DNA of 53,648 nt, from the NCBI GenBank assembly GCA_023512255.1, contig JAILZY010000017.1:1-53648 (forward strand), read 5' to 3'. Source of the DNA: a bacterium (GTDB taxonomy: Bacteria > SZUA-182 > DTGQ01). The stretch's first letter is position 1; the number at the start of each line of letters is the position of its first letter. Positions 52,070 through 53,648 of this stretch are shown here, piece by piece. The notes beneath the pieces are model-generated. The model made no database searches and was not told where the DNA came from. It saw nothing but the letters and a program-made list of their open reading frames with translations. A program made the translations under genes and the position numbers.

Positions 52070-53275
52070 TCACCATTTGAAGCGAAAAGGTTTGTATCTG
52101 CCCTCGCCCCTGAGAAAAGAGGCTAGATGGCGGCTCTGAATCTGGATTATTGATCTGATCTGATATTCTCGCTCTTCATAGAATTGCGTTGATTCAAGTC
52201 TGTCTAGGATCTTTTGGCTAATTGACTTTCTTGTTTCCGAATCCAGCCACCCATTTTGCAGGCGACGGATCTCTCCGAGGCTAACATGACTGAGGATTGG
52301 CAGATCCACTACCGGCTGGACAAACTCTTCGGCCAGATCAAGCACAAGCGAGATACTGCCTGGCTGGCCCACATGGAGAAAACCTGCAAAGGGCTCAAGC
52401 CCAGCCTGGAGAGCTGCACCCCAGACTTGAGAATACAAAAGACCGCGTCCGTAGTTGAGCATCAAGCGTATGGACTCTGTGGTCTGCTGGTTAACTTGCC
52501 CCAGGAATTCTAACTTTTGGTCGATAATTTTTCTGATCGCCTCCCAATACATTCTCTCTGCTTCCTGCTCAAGCTCGATCAGCACGGCCCGGACTGCATC
52601 GATACGCTCTGCAGTGATCTTTTTGACCTTTCCCCTTATAGCTTCGATGGACTGGGCAAGTTCATAGACATTTTCTGCCCGCAGGGAATCTTTTATTTTT
52701 TTATGGAAGTGGAGAAGCAATTTTTTTTGATTATATAATTTTGCGGATAATACGATTTTACTAACCTCAACTCCGCGCTGGTCGCCAAAAGCCATGATCT
52801 GCTCTCGTCGGGTAGCACTGATCGCGGTCAGCAGGGGTGAGCTAATCATAGCCAGCGGTCTTCCCATTGTCCCCAGCAGACTGAGTCTGATCCCACGCTG
52901 GCACAGATCAACAATCAGTTCGCTTGAGACCAAAACTCCTGTTGAAGAAATGATGACTTCACTCAGCTGGTGCAAAGGGAAGGCATAAATGATTTTACCC
53001 TTCTTGCTGACGATCATCTGATCAGTGGATTTTTCGATCGATGTTCCGCTTCCAGAAATGAGGAGTTGAGAGGAATTTTTATTTTTGACTATCGATATCC
53101 CCGCATCGATGATCATTTCCTCTCCTTCGTTCGGCTCCCAGTGAATCCCGATGGGGATTGGATCAGGCGTATTGGTGAAAAGCGCTAATTGACGGGGATG
53201 ATAAATCTTGCCCGCTGGAGCTGGTGATATCCCAAGGGGCATTGGGTAGACTTTAGGTATGATCTTGGCCTGCAT
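52070..53275 (-). CDS. cas1: CRISPR-associated integrase Cas1 with N-terminal extension
   Basis: This 401-residue protein is longer than the usual 320-345. Canonical Cas1 starts near residue 70 (LLISGSGTSIEKSTDQM, IIYAFPLHQLSEVIIS, ELIVDLCQRGI). Catalytic positions are seen: Glu236 (in EQEAERMYWEA), His301 (AGFLHVGQPG) and Asp313 (VLDLAEEF), so it should be active. The first 69 residues (with IYHPRQLALFTN and IGIHWEPNEGEE) match nothing I recognise. GAGAGGGAG upstream of the ATG supports the long form. The cas1-then-cas4 order without cas2 is unusual; cas2 or effectors could lie beyond the contig end. Confidence 0.93.
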   Translation of the reverse strand: MQAKIIPKVYPMPLGISPAPAGKIYHPRQLALFTNTPDPIPIGIHWEPNEGEEMIIDAGISIVKNKNSSQLLISGSGTSIEKSTDQMIVSKKGKIIYAFPLHQLSEVIISSTGVLVSSELIVDLCQRGIRLSLLGTMGRPLAMISSPLLTAISATRREQIMAFGDQRGVEVSKIVLSAKLYNQKKLLLHFHKKIKDSLRAENVYELAQSIEAIRGKVKKITAERIDAVRAVLIELEQEAERMYWEAIRKIIDQKLEFLGQVNQQTTESIRLMLNYGRGLLYSQVWGAALQAGLEPFAGFLHVGQPGSISLVLDLAEEFVQPVVDLPILSHVSLGEIRRLQNGWLDSETRKSISQKILDRLESTQFYEEREYQIRSIIQIQSRHLASFLRGEGRYKPFRFKW

Positions 53276-53447
53276 AGCTTTTTCTCCCTCTCTAACGTTT
53301 GCTATAGAGCCAATAAATTATTATTAATATACCATAATAATAATCTAAAATAAAATATTTTTTCAATATAAAAAGAAAATATTGATGAAGATTTTTCTCC
53401 TATCTGATAAGGTAACCTATTGATAACAAATGGATCAGGGCAGGATG

Positions 53448-53515
53448 CTTAGTGATTCTTTCGCTAAGTGCAAGAGCAGATCCAATTACCCAATAAATTG
53501 TAGGGGGTACCTAAT
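53448..53515. repeat. Partial MITE-like element A6
   Basis: CTTAGTGATTCTTTCGCTAAG and the A2/A3-type core CAGATCCAATTACCCAAT are present, but the right end is not recognisable before the contig-end repeat. It lies about 170 bp upstream of cas1. Confidence 0.7.
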
Positions 53516-53571
53516 CAACTATAGAGCTTGGAGAAAATACCCTAAAAGTAACATAAACATAGGCCTAGCAC
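53516..53571. other. Short spacer before the right contig end
   Basis: No gene or array repeat is seen. The whole stretch 53276-53648 upstream of cas1 holds only AT-rich leader sequence, element A6 and the contig-end repeat. Confidence 0.5.
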
Positions 53572-53648
53572 ATCAGATGTTCCCCATATTTAAAATTAGG
53601 AGAAGTAGATAAGCTGCAGGGGAAGGGTATTGAGGTAAAAGACAATAG
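53572..53648. repeat. Right copy of the 77-bp contig-terminal inverted repeat
   Basis: The exact reverse complement of bases 1-77. One frame is open through all 77 bases, as in the left copy, so the repeat may lie in a multi-copy gene. Confidence 0.9.

Noticed and set aside
53430-53612. Small plus-strand frame at the right end
   Set aside because: It is composed of element A6 and the contig-end repeat and has no coding character.
1-53648. Casposon or other transposon bounded by the terminal inverted repeats, with Cas1 as integrase
   Set aside because: The window is full of housekeeping genes, has no family B DNA polymerase, and Cas1 is paired with Cas4. The end repeats fit an assembly junction better.

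Overview
The window looks like one contig from an anaerobic, Gram-negative, Desulfobacterota-like (deltaproteobacterial-type) bacterium. This is inferred from gene content: a Tat-exported uptake [NiFe]-hydrogenase, an anaerobic Ni-CO dehydrogenase with a dedicated hydrogenase, a flavodiiron protein, outer-membrane efflux and several lipoproteins. No rRNA, tRNA or convincing CRISPR array was seen. The two contig ends carry the same 77 bp in opposite orientation.

Layout. 0.3-4.5 kb: maturation protease plus small, large and cytochrome b subunits of a periplasm-facing uptake hydrogenase. 4.5-7.5 kb: uvrA. 7.9-9.5 kb: an Rpn/YhgA-like nuclease and a lipoprotein. 9.6-13.2 kb: a six-hairpin glycosidase coupled to a GT4 glycosyltransferase. 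13.4-19.2 kb: a Cys-rich unknown, FmdB-type zinc ribbon, stand-alone IMP cyclohydrolase domain, gpsA, Elp3-like radical SAM protein and a PAS hybrid histidine kinase. 19.2-21.1 kb: an ABC-2 exporter. 21.2-26.0 kb: a leftward four-gene CO operon (cooLX fusion, cooH, cooF, cooS). 26.3-27.2 kb: a second Rpn-like paralogue. 27.3-30.9 kb: namZ, murU and amgK, a likely MurNAc salvage route. 31.1-35.4 kb: receiver protein, DUF3108 protein, hflX, YdjM-like protein. 36.1-44.9 kb: a leftward tripartite efflux locus (tetR, HlyD, two ATPases, two permeases, TolC). 45.1-51.1 kb: a frameshifted lipoprotein, flavodiiron protein, a secreted repeat protein and an acyl-CoA/ACP ligase. 51.2-53.3 kb: cas4 and cas1.

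How the genes work together. The uptake hydrogenase would oxidise H2 outside and pass electrons to the quinone pool. The CO operon would oxidise CO in the cytoplasm and pass electrons through CooF to a CooL/CooH-type [NiFe] centre. It encodes no membrane subunit in the window, which is the strongest candidate here for an undescribed arrangement. NamZ, MurU and AmgK would release MurNAc and return it to UDP-MurNAc.

A second theme is unusual small-scale DNA structure. There are at least three families of dispersed short repeats: MITE-like elements ending in a CTTTCGCTAA-type inverted repeat, a triple-hairpin element at gene 3' ends, and a pair flanking the efflux locus. There are also many 16-33 bp tandem duplications placed exactly at gene starts or stops. 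Some repeats enter coding sequence: the UvrA C-terminus, the inside of cas4, and the leader next to an apparent AUU-started hflX.
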